Source: Papilionanthe hookeriana x Papilionanthe teres
Lineage: Eukaryota > Streptophyta > Magnoliopsida > Asparagales > Orchidaceae
Assembly (NCBI GenBank): GCA_022702705.1
Contig: CM040421.1
Coordinates: 68,814,121-68,878,120, forward strand
Direction: 5' to 3'
Length of the DNA: 64,000 nucleotides
Part shown: one piece after another, positions 47,308 to 59,625 of the stretch
Layout of the letters: each line of letters opens with the position of its first letter
How positions within the stretch are numbered: the stretch's first letter is position 1
Translations under genes and position numbers: made by a program
Notes under the pieces: generated by a model
Databases searched by the model: none
The model's input: the letters and a program-made list of their open reading frames with translations, nothing else
What the model was told of the DNA's origin: nothing

Positions 47308-49031
47308 TGATCGCTGAAAAATTTATTAAGAAATTCATACCTATTTTTGATGAAATTGCACTTTAAAGAAGGGTATTTTCTTTATTTTGTTGCATGAATG
47401 AATAATTTAGGTGATAAAAGCAAAAATCATAAAAAGGAGCGAATTTGGAGCAAAATCATGCAATTTGTGCTGAGTCGCCGACGGCGAGATCGAGCTCGCC
47501 GACGGCGAGGTTACAAGAAGAAAATTCGAAGAATTTATAAGCTGTCTCGGCCGACGGCGAGCCCGAGCCTCGCGGCGACGATCTAGAGCGGTTTGAAGAT
47601 CTTCAGAAGCCTCGCCGACAAGCCGAGGTAGTTCGTCGCCGACGGCGAGGTAGTTCAAATGGCACGGATACATTGAACCCGAACACTTTTGAAGGATGCT
47701 TACGCACCTCTTGGTCCTTTGCTCACCTCTATATATAGAGGCCGAAAATCAGTCTTTAAGAGGAGTTATATGTGTATTTTATATAGTTTTATGTGTCAAT
47801 TTGTGCAATCTTTTAGTCTTTTGTCTAGTTTTGTGTGTAGTTATATGTGTATTTTATATAGTTTTATGTGTCAATTTGTGTTCTAAGTGCGTTAAGTCCA
47901 GTTTTGTGTCTTTTTGTGTGTCTTTGAGAGTTATAAGTAAGTTTTTGGTGAGTTAGTGAGCTTTTTAGTGAGTCTTCATTGTACTTGGAAGGAAGAGTCG
48001 AAAAGAACCGGGAGGAGTCCGTCAGGGATAAATCGAGATAAGTATTTGTATTTATTGTTTTTAACTTTAAATGAAATCCATGCTTAGTTTAGTTCCCATG
48101 CATTCCGAGTAGTTTATTAATCTTTCTCCTCGTTTATGAAATTAAGTGACTTGATGAAATTAAAATAGAGATACTTTTATATATATATTAATAAATTGTG
48201 ATAATTTTTACTTAAAACTTAATTTACTTTCAAACTGGCCATTTGATTTGTTAAAATATGTTGATTATCAACTATAGTAAAAATTACATCCGATATTCGG
48301 GAATTCAAAAGCCTTGGAAGGAGGGTGCAAATAAATAGGAAATAATATCATCTGGGCGTAGAATTGAGCATTTTAGTGTGACAGACTAAAATATTCAATT
48401 CGGTCCTATGGTTTGAGAGCCGAAGTGTAGATGTTAGCCCTCGGGCGAGAGGAACGTGGGAGCTACGAAGTGGCGGTCGGTATCCTCCCGACTTAGCCAT
48501 GGATTCGGTAATCAAACATAGGATTAGTCAATATTCTTTACACTGGACCAAAGGGTAAAGAATAGGAATGCTCCTATTTGTCACAATACCTTAAAATTAT
48601 CTATTTAAATTCATCAATCACTTAAATTTCTAAACAAGGGGAAAGATACTTTTTCCGAATAGTTAAGACTTATTTAGCAATTAGTTTAATTTCCCGCACT
48701 TTCAATACGTATTAATTTTCTACATAGTTAAGTTACCTAATTAAAATACTTAGTTTACTTTATTGCGCTCAAATTTAAAATTCCAAATTTTCGTATACTA
48801 TTTTAAAAATTATTATTATTATTTTAAATTAGTTGTTATTTAATTTTCTCTTTCCTCGTGGGATCGATAACCAGGACTCCACTAGAGCCCTGTATTACTT
48901 GATACGATACGTATACTTGCGTAGCATCCACAACATAAACAATTACAATTCTATACATATAAATAGCGGGGTCAAGTTTTTGGCGTCGTTGCAATTAAAT
49001 TAAAAATATCATAATATAAAATTTTGGGTCA
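47308..49031 (+). repeat. LTR3 (type B)
   Basis: 1,724 bp shared by P2 and P3, with the same type-B states as LTR2 (GCATGAATG at 47391, TTTTTGGTGAGTT, ATCGAGATAAG, CTACATAGT, ATTTTGGGTCA). Palindromes at about 47471-47653, TATA-like element near 47730, fossil primer site at 48981-48992. The word AACCAGGACTCC near 48870 agrees with the M1 LTR; the other three LTRs read this site differently. Confidence 0.95.
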
Positions 49032-49037
49032 AGTTTT

Positions 49038-49055
49038 TGGCGCCGTTGCCTGGGA
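49038..49055 (+). promoter_or_regulatory. P3 primer binding site (tRNA-Asp)
   Basis: TGGCGCCGTTGCCTGGGA, one base away from the P1 and P2 sites (CCGGGGA there). Confidence 0.9.
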
Positions 49056-49134
49056 GAGTAAGAAAAATTTACTAAAGTAACGGACTATTTTAAAATAATC
49101 ATAATAAATAAATTAATATCTATTCTGAAATTGT

Positions 49135-50682
49135 ATGAGCAAATTTGGAAATGAAAATTTAATACCTTACGATTCTGAATTAGAGCGTACAATTAAAAGA
49201 ATTAGAAAACAAAAGAAACAAATTATAAATTTAACACAAATGGCGAATATTCTTGAAATTCAAAATATGAACCAACAAAGACCATTAAGAGATTATGCCA
49301 ACCCTACATCGAGATGAAATTCATTTAACTATTCAAAACCACGATGTAGTTGCTAATTCATTTGAACTTAAACCTGCAATTATCCAAATGGTACAAAACA
49401 ATCAATTTAGTGGTTCACCTACCGAAGATCCTAACTTACATCTTGCTAGTTTTCTAGAACTTTGTGCTACTTTTAAATATCAAGGAGTATCTGACGATGC
49501 TATAAGACTTAGACTTTTTCCTTCTTCATTAAGGGATAAAGCTAAAATGTGGTTGAATTCGTTAGCACTTGGATCTATTAAAACTTGGGGAGAATTATCA
49601 CAAAAATTTCTATCCAAATATTTTCCACCATCTAAAACTGCTAAGTTTAGAAATGATATAACTTCTTTTTGTCAGTTAGATGGAGAATCAATATATGAAG
49701 CTTGGGAGAGATTTAAGGAACTTCTTAGGAAATGCCCACATCATGCGCTACCAGATTGGTTGATTATTCAAACCTTTTATAATGGATTAGTAGGATCTTT
49801 AAGATCGATCATCGATCTGTCTTCTTGGAGGTTCATTAATGTCTAAACCATTTGATGAAGCTTATGCACTAATCGAAGAAATGGCAACAAATAATTTCCA
49901 ATGGCTCGCTGATAGAGTAAATCCTAAAAAGATAGCCAGCATTCATGAAAACGATGAAAAATTTATGTTAGCTTCTCAAATTGCTGCTATATCTAAGAAA
50001 TTAGATCATTTTGGAATGAACTACTCTCCTATTTTAGAAGAAAACTCATCTGGACAAATCATAGAATCTCAAACTAATTATGAAACATTAAATGCTATTA
50101 ATAATAGAACTAATAACCCTTATTCAAACTATTATAATCCTGGTTGGAAAACTCATCCAAATTTTAATTGGAATAACACATCTAATCAACAATGGATGAA
50201 TCAACCTAATCAAGCAAATCCAAACTATAAACCTAATTACCCACCAGGATTTAATAACAATAACCCTCAATTCAAGGATAAGAAATTATCCATGGATGAA
50301 TTAATTTTGAATATGGGTCATCAGCTACAAAATCAAGGAAATCAACTACAAATTCAAGGAAATCAATTACAAATTCAAGGAGCATCTATTAAAAATATCG
50401 AAACTCAACTTGGACATATTGCTACTGCGCTAAATAATAGAATACCTGGAAATTTTCCTAGTAATGTGGAAATAAATCCTAAAGATCAAGGAAAAGAACA
50501 AATTAAAGCAATAAAACTAAGGAGTGGAAAAGAATTAGAACCACAAATTCAAAAAGAACTTGAAAGCCAAAAGAGGAAGTGGAAATTGAAAAGGAAACAA
50601 TTCAACAAGATTCAAACTTGGAACATCCTTTAATACCTATGAAAATTTCGTTGAAAAACATCCACCACCATTTCCTCAACGA
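49135..50682 (+). pseudogene. gag: P3 gag (type B)
   Basis: Starts at ATG 49135 like P2. A break at about 49309 (ACATCGAGATG where the others have ACATCAGATG) ends the first piece; the capsid domain is open at 49295-49846, and the distal Asn/Gln-rich part is open at 49839-50633, with breaks at about 49818 and 50572. Sequence states match P2, not P1. No zinc knuckle. Confidence 0.88.
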
Positions 50683-53600
50683 CTAGCTCAACATAAAAAA
50701 GATAAACAATTTGCTAAATTCCTTGAAATATTAAAGAAATTAACAATTAATATACCTTTTGTTGAAGCTTTAGATCAGATGCCAAATTATGTAAAATTTA
50801 TGAATGATATTCTAAATAAGAAAAGAAAATTCACCGATAATGAAACAGATCGCACTTAGTGAAAAGTGTAGTGCTATTATTCGAAGAAGCTTCTCGAAAA
50901 ATTGAAAGATCCTGGTAGTTTCACTATACCCTGCGCTATAGGAGAAAAATTTTATGGAAAAGCTTTGTGTGACTTAGGAGCAAGCATCAATCTAATGCCT
51001 CTATCAATTTTTAAGAGATTAGGATTAGGAAAAATTACACCTACTTAAGTAACCCTTCAATTAGCTGATCGTTCGTTTACCTATCCTAAGGGAGTTATTG
51101 AAGATGTGTTAGTAAAGGTGGATAAATTTATCTTCCCAGTAGATTTTATTGTTTTAGATATGGAGGAAGATAAAGAAATTCCTATCATTTTAGGAAGACT
51201 ATTTTTAGCTACTCTGGAAAAGCTATGATTGATGTTCGAAAGGAGAATTAACTATGAGAGTAAATGACCAAAAAGTTACATTTAATATTGCAAAATCAAT
51301 GAAATATCCTGCGTCTAGAAAAAGATGATGAATGTTTTCGGATGGAAATACTTGAATATTTACAACAAGAACATTTTAAGGAATATTACGAGGATAAATT
51401 AGAAAAAGAAAACATTGAATTAATTGAAGATAATCATGAAGAACTAGATTTTATTCAGGAAAGATTTGAATTTTTGGATAATACTGAAAATACTGACAAG
51501 AATATAGTTCCATCAATTATTAAACCTCCAGAACTTGAGCTAAAAATATTACTCGATCATTTGAAATATGCTTATTTAGGTAATTCTTCAACTTTACCAG
51601 TTATTATTTCATCCGCAATAAACGAATCTCAAGAACAAAAACTTTTAGAAACTTTAAAAAAATATAAAAAAACTTTTGGTTGGACTTTAGCGGATATTAA
51701 AGGAATTAGTTCTTCAATCTGTATGCATAGAATTATTTTAGATGATGAACATAAACCTAAATCAGATCCCCAAAGGAGATTAAACCCGATAATGAAAGAA
51801 GTAGTTAAGAAAGAAATTTTAAAATGGTTAGATAATGGTATTATATATATCATATTTCTGACAGTGCTTGGGTAAGCCCAATTCATCGTGTTCCTAAGAA
51901 GGGAGGAGTGACCGTCATCGCCAATGAAAATAACGATCTTATTCCTATAAGACAAGTTATCGGTTGGCGTATATGTATTGATTATAGGAAATTAAATACC
52001 ACCACCAGGAAAGATCACTTCCCTTTACCATTTCTAGACCAGATGTTAGATAGATTAGCCGGACATAAGTATTTTTGTTTTCTAGATGGATACACCGGTT
52101 ATCATCAAATACAAATTGCTCCTGAGGATCAAGAGAAAACTACATTTACTAGTCCTTATGGAACTTTCGCTTTTCGAAGAATGCCTTTTGGATTATGTAA
52201 TGCACCAAGAACATTCCGGAGATGTATGATGTCTATATTTAGTAAGTTAATTGACAATGGAATAGAAGTATTTATGGATGATTTCTCTCGTATTTGGAAC
52301 ATCATTTGACACGTGCTTAACTCATCTTGAAAAAGTATTAGAAGTATGTGAGAAAACAAATTTAGTTCTAAATTGGGAGAAATGTCAATTTATGGTTGCG
52401 GGCGGCATTGTATTAGGGCATAAAATTTCGGAAAAAGGCATGGAAGTGGACCACCGCAAAATTCAAGTTATAGCTAAATTACCACCTCCAACTACGGTAA
52501 AAGGGGTAAGAAGTTTCCTTGGACATGCTTGGATTCTACGGACGCTATATAAAAGATTTTTCAAAAATTACTAAACCTCTATGCCAACTTCTCGAAAAGG
52601 ACAAGAAATTTGAATTTACAATCGAATGCTCGAATGCTTTTGAACTCTTAAAAGAAAAATTAATTACAAGCACCTATAATAGTTTCACCTAACCTGGAGA
52701 AACCATTTGAGCTTATGTGTGATGCTAGTGATTATGCTCTGTAGGAGCATTTCTTGGACAAAGATATGAAAAGATTTTTAAAGTTATATACTATGCTAAG
52801 TAAAACTCTAAATGATGCTTGAAATAAATTATACGATTACTGAAAAGAGAACTATTAGCGGTAGTATATGGTTTTAATAAATTTAGACCTTATCCGATTG
52901 GAACAAAATGTATCGTGCATACCGATCATTCTCGCTATCAAATATTTAATGCAAAAGAAAGATTCCAAACAAAGATTAATTAGATGGATGCTATTAATGC
53001 AAGAATTCGATTTTGAGATCGTTAATAAGAAAGGAACCGATAATCAAATTGCGGATCATTTATCAAGATTAGAAAATCATGAATTATCCGATATTGAAAA
53101 TGAAATTATAGACGATTTCCCGATGAACAACTATATAATATCAATGAGTGGAAAATACCATGGTATGCTGATATAGTAAACTATATAGTTAGTAATATTT
53201 TACCACCTATGCTAACTTTGCAACAACAGAAAAAATTCATCCATGATACGAAAACTTATTTTTGGGATGAACCATATTTATATAAGCAATGTAATGATTT
53301 AATTATTAGAAGATGTGTACCTTATGAAGAAACTGAACCAATTATTCAAAAATGTCATGATTCTGATTTTGGAGGACATTTTCGGATTGATAAAACTGCT
53401 TATAAGATTCTACAATCTAGATTTTATCGGCATACTCTATTTAGAGATGTATATAGATATATTAAAACTTGCGATAAATGCCAAAGAGTAGGAAATATAT
53501 CTAGAAGAAACGAAATGCCTCTAAACTTTATATTAGAAGTTGAAATTTTTGATGTTTGGGGATTAGATTTTATGGGACCTTTTATTCCTTCGTTTGGAAA

Positions 53601-54448
53601 CTCATATATATTAGTAGTCGTTGATTATGTTTCCAAATGGATTGAGGCACAAGCTTTACCTAGGTGTGATGCTAAGAGTGTTTCAAAATTTCGATGAAAA
53701 ATATTTTTACTAGATTTGGAATGTCGAGAGTGATTATCACCGACGGAGGAACTCATTTTAGAAATAAATACATTCACAAACTAGTAGAAAAATACAATAT
53801 TACTCATAAGATATCCACTCGCTTATCATCCACGGACTAGCGGATTAGTGAAGTATCTAATCGTGAGATTAAACGTATTTTAGAAAAATCAGTAAACCCA
53901 AATAGGTTAGATTGGTCTATTAGATTAGACATCGCATTATGGGCTTATAGGACTCGCTTATAAAACTCCGATTGGAATGACTCCTTACGAGCTTATATAT
54001 GGAAAAACATGTCACTTACCAGTTGAATTAGAAAATAAAGCATATTGGGCGATTAAAGAATTTAATTATAATATGAAGGAAGCTGGTGAGAAAAGATTGT
54101 TGCAATTAAATGAATTGGAAGAATTAAGAAATGAATCGTATGATAATGATCGGATTTATAAAGAAAAGATGAAATTATGGCATGATCAGAAGATTAATCG
54201 AGAGAAATTTTGAACCGGGACAGGAAGTTTTGCTATATAATACTAGATTGAAATTATTTCCTGGAAAATTGAAGTCTCGATGGTTAGGACCTTTCACCAT
54301 AACTCAAATATTTTCATACGGAACTATAGAAATCGAAGATCAAAAAGCTGGACATAAATTTAAAGTTAATGGACATAGATTAAAACCATATTTCGAAGGT
54401 ATAAGACCTAACTATAAAGAGGTTTTAATGCTTAGTCGACTCGATTAA
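50683..54448 (+). pseudogene. pol: P3 protease, RT, RNase H and integrase
   Basis: Ends at TAA 54446. Protease active-site Asp codon at 50971-50973 with the normal DLGAS, but an in-frame TAA follows near 51046 (ACTTAAGTAACC where P1 and P2 have ACTTCAGTAACC). RT at about 51740-52450 with FMDD at 52271-52282; RNase H at about 52700-52990; integrase at about 53300-54420 with ITDGGTHF near 53742 and the GPF-type end. Many breaks, most at CTG or CAG words. The unit changes from B- to A-type between about 54034 and 54799. Confidence 0.88.
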
Positions 54449-54965
54449 TAATTGAAATTAGGTCGGGCCGACGACGTTAAACCAAGCGCTTTATGGGAGG
54501 CAACCCATATTAGTTATCTATTTTTATTGTATCTTAATAGTTAGTTTATATTATTGAAACTTTACTACTCAATTATTATTAAGAATCATCACATATTCGA
54601 ACCATTATGATGAGAAAAGAAATTATTCGATTTAGAGCGAAATTGGACATTATTTTGAAATCTCGCCGACGGCGAGGTCGATACTCGCCGACAGCGAGGT
54701 TCGCGCTTAATTTAATTTAGTTTATTTATAAGCTCGCTGACAGCGAGAAACGAGCCCGCCGACAGCGAGATCCTGAAAGGCAGTTTTTATAACTAAGTTG
54801 CCGACGGCGAGAAACCTCCCGCCGACAGCGAGGACGTTATAAAAATGAGTTATATATACTTTAAATGCTGATCTGGACGGTTTCAACACCAATTCCTTTG
54901 TGAAAACCCATTCTTAAACCATTCTAAGTCTGCCTTCTTCACTAGAATTCATTCCATTCACCATA
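54449..54965 (+). repeat. P3 pol/ORF-A spacer: conserved box and palindromes
   Basis: Post-pol box at 54473-54507; palindromes at about 54659-54836. Type-A states appear here (AAGTTGCCG at 54794-54802 and GAGGACGTT near 54830). Confidence 0.8.
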
Positions 54966-56123
54966 ATGGCCTCCAAATTCTTAGATTCCTCTAAATGCGG
55001 AGTGTTTAACCGGAGGAAATTTGTGAGTGCGGAAGCGCGGCGGATCTTCAACAAGGTTTTGGTAAAGAAAAGAGTTATCAAGGAACGGGGATTTGTTAAT
55101 CGAGGATTAGAGAATTCCACTACTAAGATAGAAGAAACGATCGCACGGCGGCATTCGGGAGGTATTTTGTTACACAACGTCCGCCGTTGTTATTCCAGTT
55201 GTGAAAGAGTTCTACTCTAACTTACATGCGATCAACAATGGAAATATCTACGTCCGAGGAAGATGGGTGACGTTTACTCCATCAAGAGTAAATGAATTAT
55301 TCTCTATAGAAAACACCCCGATATGTCACTATTCAAATTTTGTGCCTTCTCGATATAATATGAATGAGATATTTCAATATCTGACTGATGAAACGGAAGA
55401 TTGGGAAATGCGTGAAGACGGGTATGTTAGTTTCTCCGCATCACTTTTGAATCTCGTCTCAAAGCACTGGCACTTTTTCATCTCATCTAAATTGTTACCT
55501 ACTATGAGGGTAAACAAAGTTTCAAAGGAATGTGTTATATTGAATTATTGTATTCAAATTGGATTGCTTATTGATGTTGGATCAATAATTGTTAAGTCTG
55601 CATTGAGTTTAATTGTGCATGGGTCAGTTCACGGACTAGGACACCCATCTACTATTTTTGCATTATGCAGTCAGTACCAGGTTTCTTATGAAGCTTGGGA
55701 AAAGGTTCTGTTACCTTGGAAGCCGCTTGATCCTACAGATATGTTCCCTAATTTAGACAATAATGAAGACATTACATTTATCTCGATAGTGCTTCACGGA
55801 ATAATCCTATAGCGAAGGCCTATTTCGGATAAAACGGAGTTACTTATGAAGAAAATTAATGGAATGGAGAAAGAACTACAAAATGTGAGAGATTTAATCG
55901 ACAATATATCCGATTTATTTGATCACATTGATCTGGAGGATGAAGGAACACTTCGATCATTCCGGACACTTAGAAGCTAGCTTTCTTCATTTATCGAGAC
56001 GAAGGGTTGGATCACCGAAGAATCTGCTTTGGAATTTCCCTTCGGGCCTTTCTATAACTTATTTGTACATCATCGTCATATAGGAAATATCGGAGAAGAT
56101 GAAGATTCGACCTTGAAGAGTAG
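54966..56123 (+). pseudogene. P3 ORF-A, env-position protein (type A)
   Basis: Starts at ATG 54966 (MASKFLDSSKCGVFNRRKF) and ends at TAG 56121. A break near 55155 splits the start from an open stretch 55201-55812 that covers KEFYSNLHAINNGN, RGRWVTFTPSRVN, LNLVSKHWHFFISSKLLPT, DVGSIIVKSALSLIVHGS and GLGHPSTIFALC. The tail is broken at 55790-56110. Unique states relative to P1 and P2 (ACCCCGATATG, GAATGTGTTATATTG, GGATTGCTTATTG) mark it as type A. Confidence 0.82.
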
Positions 56124-57020
56124 TAGTAAAGATTTTCATAGTATGTTTGTATTTATGTTATTTGATTTGATTTAGATTTTATTATATGTGGAGTGATGAC
56201 TTGAATATCTCAAACTTAGTTGAGATATGCGTCATAGTTTTGTATCAGTATTTAGTGTGTCGTGGATTGGTTTGCGATGCTGATTGGTAGTAAGGATTGA
56301 AGTTTGAAGTTTGATTATAGAGTTTTAAATTATGTTAGTTTGTATGTCTCATGGATTTCAATATTAAAGTTAATTTGTTGTGTTGTGTGAATTTGTTTGT
56401 GTATAAGTAGCTAATCTTCATATTAAATTAATAAATGATATGATCGGAAATATAATATAAGGCAAATCGAGGTTGAAAATGATTGACGAAATTCAAAAAT
56501 TGAAATTTTTAGGACCTCGCCGACGGTGAGAAAAATCCACCGACAACGAGATCGATCTCGCTGACAGTGAAGAATTTCTCGCCGACGGCGGATTTTTCCC
56601 GAAAGTTTTGCCTTATGGAATTAATTAGCTCGCTGACGGCGAGAAAAATCTCGCTGACAGCGAGAACGCAAAAAGACCTATATTTGACCGGTCAACCGAC
56701 ACAATTCATCATCCCCTTCCTAAAATTTTCGAAAAAACCGACCTAGGGCTTGAGAGATCTTGGATTTGAAGCGATTTCAACACTTTTTGACACCGAATTT
56801 CATCTCCCCTTGGTAAGAGCTTCACTCCTATGCAAAAATTTTTGATTTTCACCATTGATTTCTTCTACATTGGGATATTTTGAAAAATTTTAAAATGTGA
56901 AGAAAATAGTTGGAAGAATTTCATAGAAATCGATTTAAATGGATTTTAGTTGTTGTGGGAAGCCTTATTTGTAATATTTTGGAGTTTAGTTAAAATTTTG
57001 TAAATTTCACAGATCGAAAA
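56124..57020 (+). repeat. P3 ORF-A/ORF-B spacer with palindromes
   Basis: No gene. Palindromes at about 56515-56667, somewhat degenerate (CACCGACAACGAG). Confidence 0.75.
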
Positions 57021-58206
57021 ATGGCTCCACGACAAAAACGTCGAGTAGAGTTCGACGAAAACCAATTCATCAATGCACGAGCACAGGCAAAATATTTTGA
57101 AAATATACGAGGAAGAAAGTGCATTGCGGATCGAGTATTCAAGAATCCAGGAGGAGAAGTAGAGCGAGTTATAAAGGAGCGAGGATGGGAAAAACTCGTT
57201 TCGTTGCCAACGAGCAGTTGTAGAAGTTGTAAAGGAATTTTATACAAACTTAACACGAGCGAGTAAGATGCACCTAGGTTAAAGTTAGAGGATTTTTCGT
57301 AGATTTCGACTGCTGTAGAATAAACGCATATTATGAAGTTCAAGACACCTGGAGCGAATATGAAACTTTTGGAACTATGGAAGGACCATTAGAAGAGGTG
57401 ATTGACTTTCTCACCGATGGAAAAGGAGTCTGGAAGATAAAGCAGCGAGAACGGGTAAACTTCCCTCTTTCTATGCTAAATGCAACATCAAAAGCCTCGG
57501 CATTATTTTATTTGCTCTACTTTGTTACCTACCTACCATCATAGTGAGGTAACAAGAGATGAAGCGGCTCGAATTTCGTATTCGGAACCGGAAGAGTATT
57601 AATGTGGGAAGTGTTATATATAAAAACATATTAGCCACTCGCTAGAAATGAAAGTGGAGGAGGATTAGGACATCCCGGTCTTATCTATGCACTTTGCCAA
57701 TTATCCGGGGTAGAGGCAAGAGATGATGAGGAATGGATAGAGCCTATGAAACCCCTAACTCGAGCTAATATAAAGAAATATGAATCCCATGAAAGTTGGA
57801 GATCGGGAGTGAGAAGTTATTTCACTCGGTCAGTAGAGATATACCCTCTACTAGCTATGAACCTCCTGAGTCTACCACCCCTACCCTTCAAGATCTGATG
57901 AATGAATTAACCCTGAGTAGAAAGAGTTTTGAGTTATTTGGAGAAAATATGGAAAGAAGATTTGAGCATATAGATCAAAGGATTGGAGACTTGGAGAGAA
58001 GACACGATTATGATAGTGAATATCTCCAGCGACATTCGGAATACGAGATTGCATACTATGAAGCTGAGCATCGCTATAAGAGTGGTGATTTAGATGTTGT
58101 CTTTCCTGAGTGCCCCCGATATTCACAGTACCATCCTACTCAGTCTTCTCAGCCTACATATCAGGGAGGAGATGATATAGCCTGAGACTTTAATGTTGAA
58201 GATTAG
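57021..58206 (+). pseudogene. P3 ORF-B, env-position protein (type A)
   Basis: Starts at ATG 57021 (MAPRQKRRVEFDENQFINARA); the start MAPR is the same as in M1 ORF-B. The two TGA codons of P1 and P2 are absent (CGA and TGG here). Breaks near 57205-57330 and 57510-57830 and a TGA at 58183 (Trp in the others) interrupt it; the frame would close at TAG 58204. Blocks: CIADRVFKNPGGEVE, VIKERGWEKL, EEVIDFLTDGKGVWK, RRFEHIDQRIGDLERR. Function unknown. Confidence 0.8.
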
Positions 58207-59610
58207 GACTTTATTTGTTTGTTTGTTTAATGTTAAGTTTTTTTTTTTTTAAAAAAAAAAAAAAACTTTTATATGTTTGTAATATTCAGTACTTTATGTT
58301 GTAAGACATTAGATGTTTGTTAGATTAATCTGCTTGGATTGTTATAGTAGTTTAGTTTTTGTTTTTTTTTGTGTGTGTTAGTTAATTGCATTTATTTTTA
58401 TATTAATTAGGTTGTTAGTTTTCTTTAGTATGTTTTTATTTTCTATTATTCTGTATTGTTTTAAGTTTTAAAATTGTTAATCTGTTAGTTCAATTGTTTT
58501 TAATATGTTAGTGATTCATAGGTGTAATGTAGAGTTAATTTTAATTGTTGTGTTTAATACTTATCTCAGATTTTATCCCTGCATTTTTCTTGTTATATAT
58601 ATATGGAGAATACTAACAGTACAGGTTCAATGAAAAATGAAAAAGCCTGCAAAAATTTCAAAAAAAAAAAAAAAAAAAAGAAGAAATACCTAAACTTCAA
58701 AGGTATGATTTATTTACTCTCCCTTTTTCATTATTTAGAGTAGATATAAAAATTTAAGTTTGGGGGGGGGGGGGAGTAAAATACAAATTTAGTTATTAAC
58801 TTGTTTTCAATTTCTATTTTCAAATTATTATAAAAATGATTTTTATAGCAAATTTTTCAATTTGATTTAAGATGAATTATTTTTTTTAATTATTATAAAA
58901 GGTTAAATGAAATATTTCTAGTACTTTAATTAATTAAATAGAATAAACTATTTGGTTAAAGGGAATAAGAATATAGTAAACTATTTTTAGTAAGGAAAAC
59001 TATATTCTAAAATTAAAATTCTTAAGTATTCAAGTGAAAAAGAAAAGATTGAAAATCAATGAAGTAAAAACTATGAAGTATATATAAGCTAAGAAATATT
59101 TCTAAGTTTCAAATTTAGTAAAATGAAAATGAAGTTCAAAATTATTAACAGGCTCTCCAGATACAGTAATCCTCATTAAAAAAAAAAAAGAAAAACAAAA
59201 AAAGAAAAAGAAAAAGAAAAATAAGGAGAAGCTTGAGGAGATGCCTTATCAAAAATTGGCTTCATTTGAATTAACCTAAAGGAAAAAGAACTTAGATATT
59301 TCCAAACTTGTGTTTATGGATTAGAATTTTACCTAATAGTGTTTTCTTGAATTTCTTATCATATGAATATCTTAAGTAGTTATTCTTTTAAATATAGTCA
59401 TTCCTGAAATGAATAGTAAGCTAGAAATTTTAGACCTGATAACTAAATAATTTATTTCTATAAGATTAATTAAATTACATGAATTATTTTTATTTAAATT
59501 TATTATGATATTAATTAATCTAATTCATAGTTATTTAAATTGAAAAATCTTATTATAAAACTCATTATTTTTATGTAGTACTAAAAATTACTTGAGGACA
59601 AGTAATAAGT
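58207..59610 (+). other. P3 3' non-coding region
   Basis: No gene. Longer T and A runs than in the other units at about 58238-58265, second polypurine-like tract with thirteen G at 58755-58775, A/G-rich run at about 59175-59222. Confidence 0.8.
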
Positions 59611-59625
59611 AAGTTTGGGGGATTT
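59611..59625 (+). promoter_or_regulatory. Polypurine tract before LTR4
   Basis: AAGTTTGGGGGATTT abutting the TG of LTR4. Confidence 0.88.
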
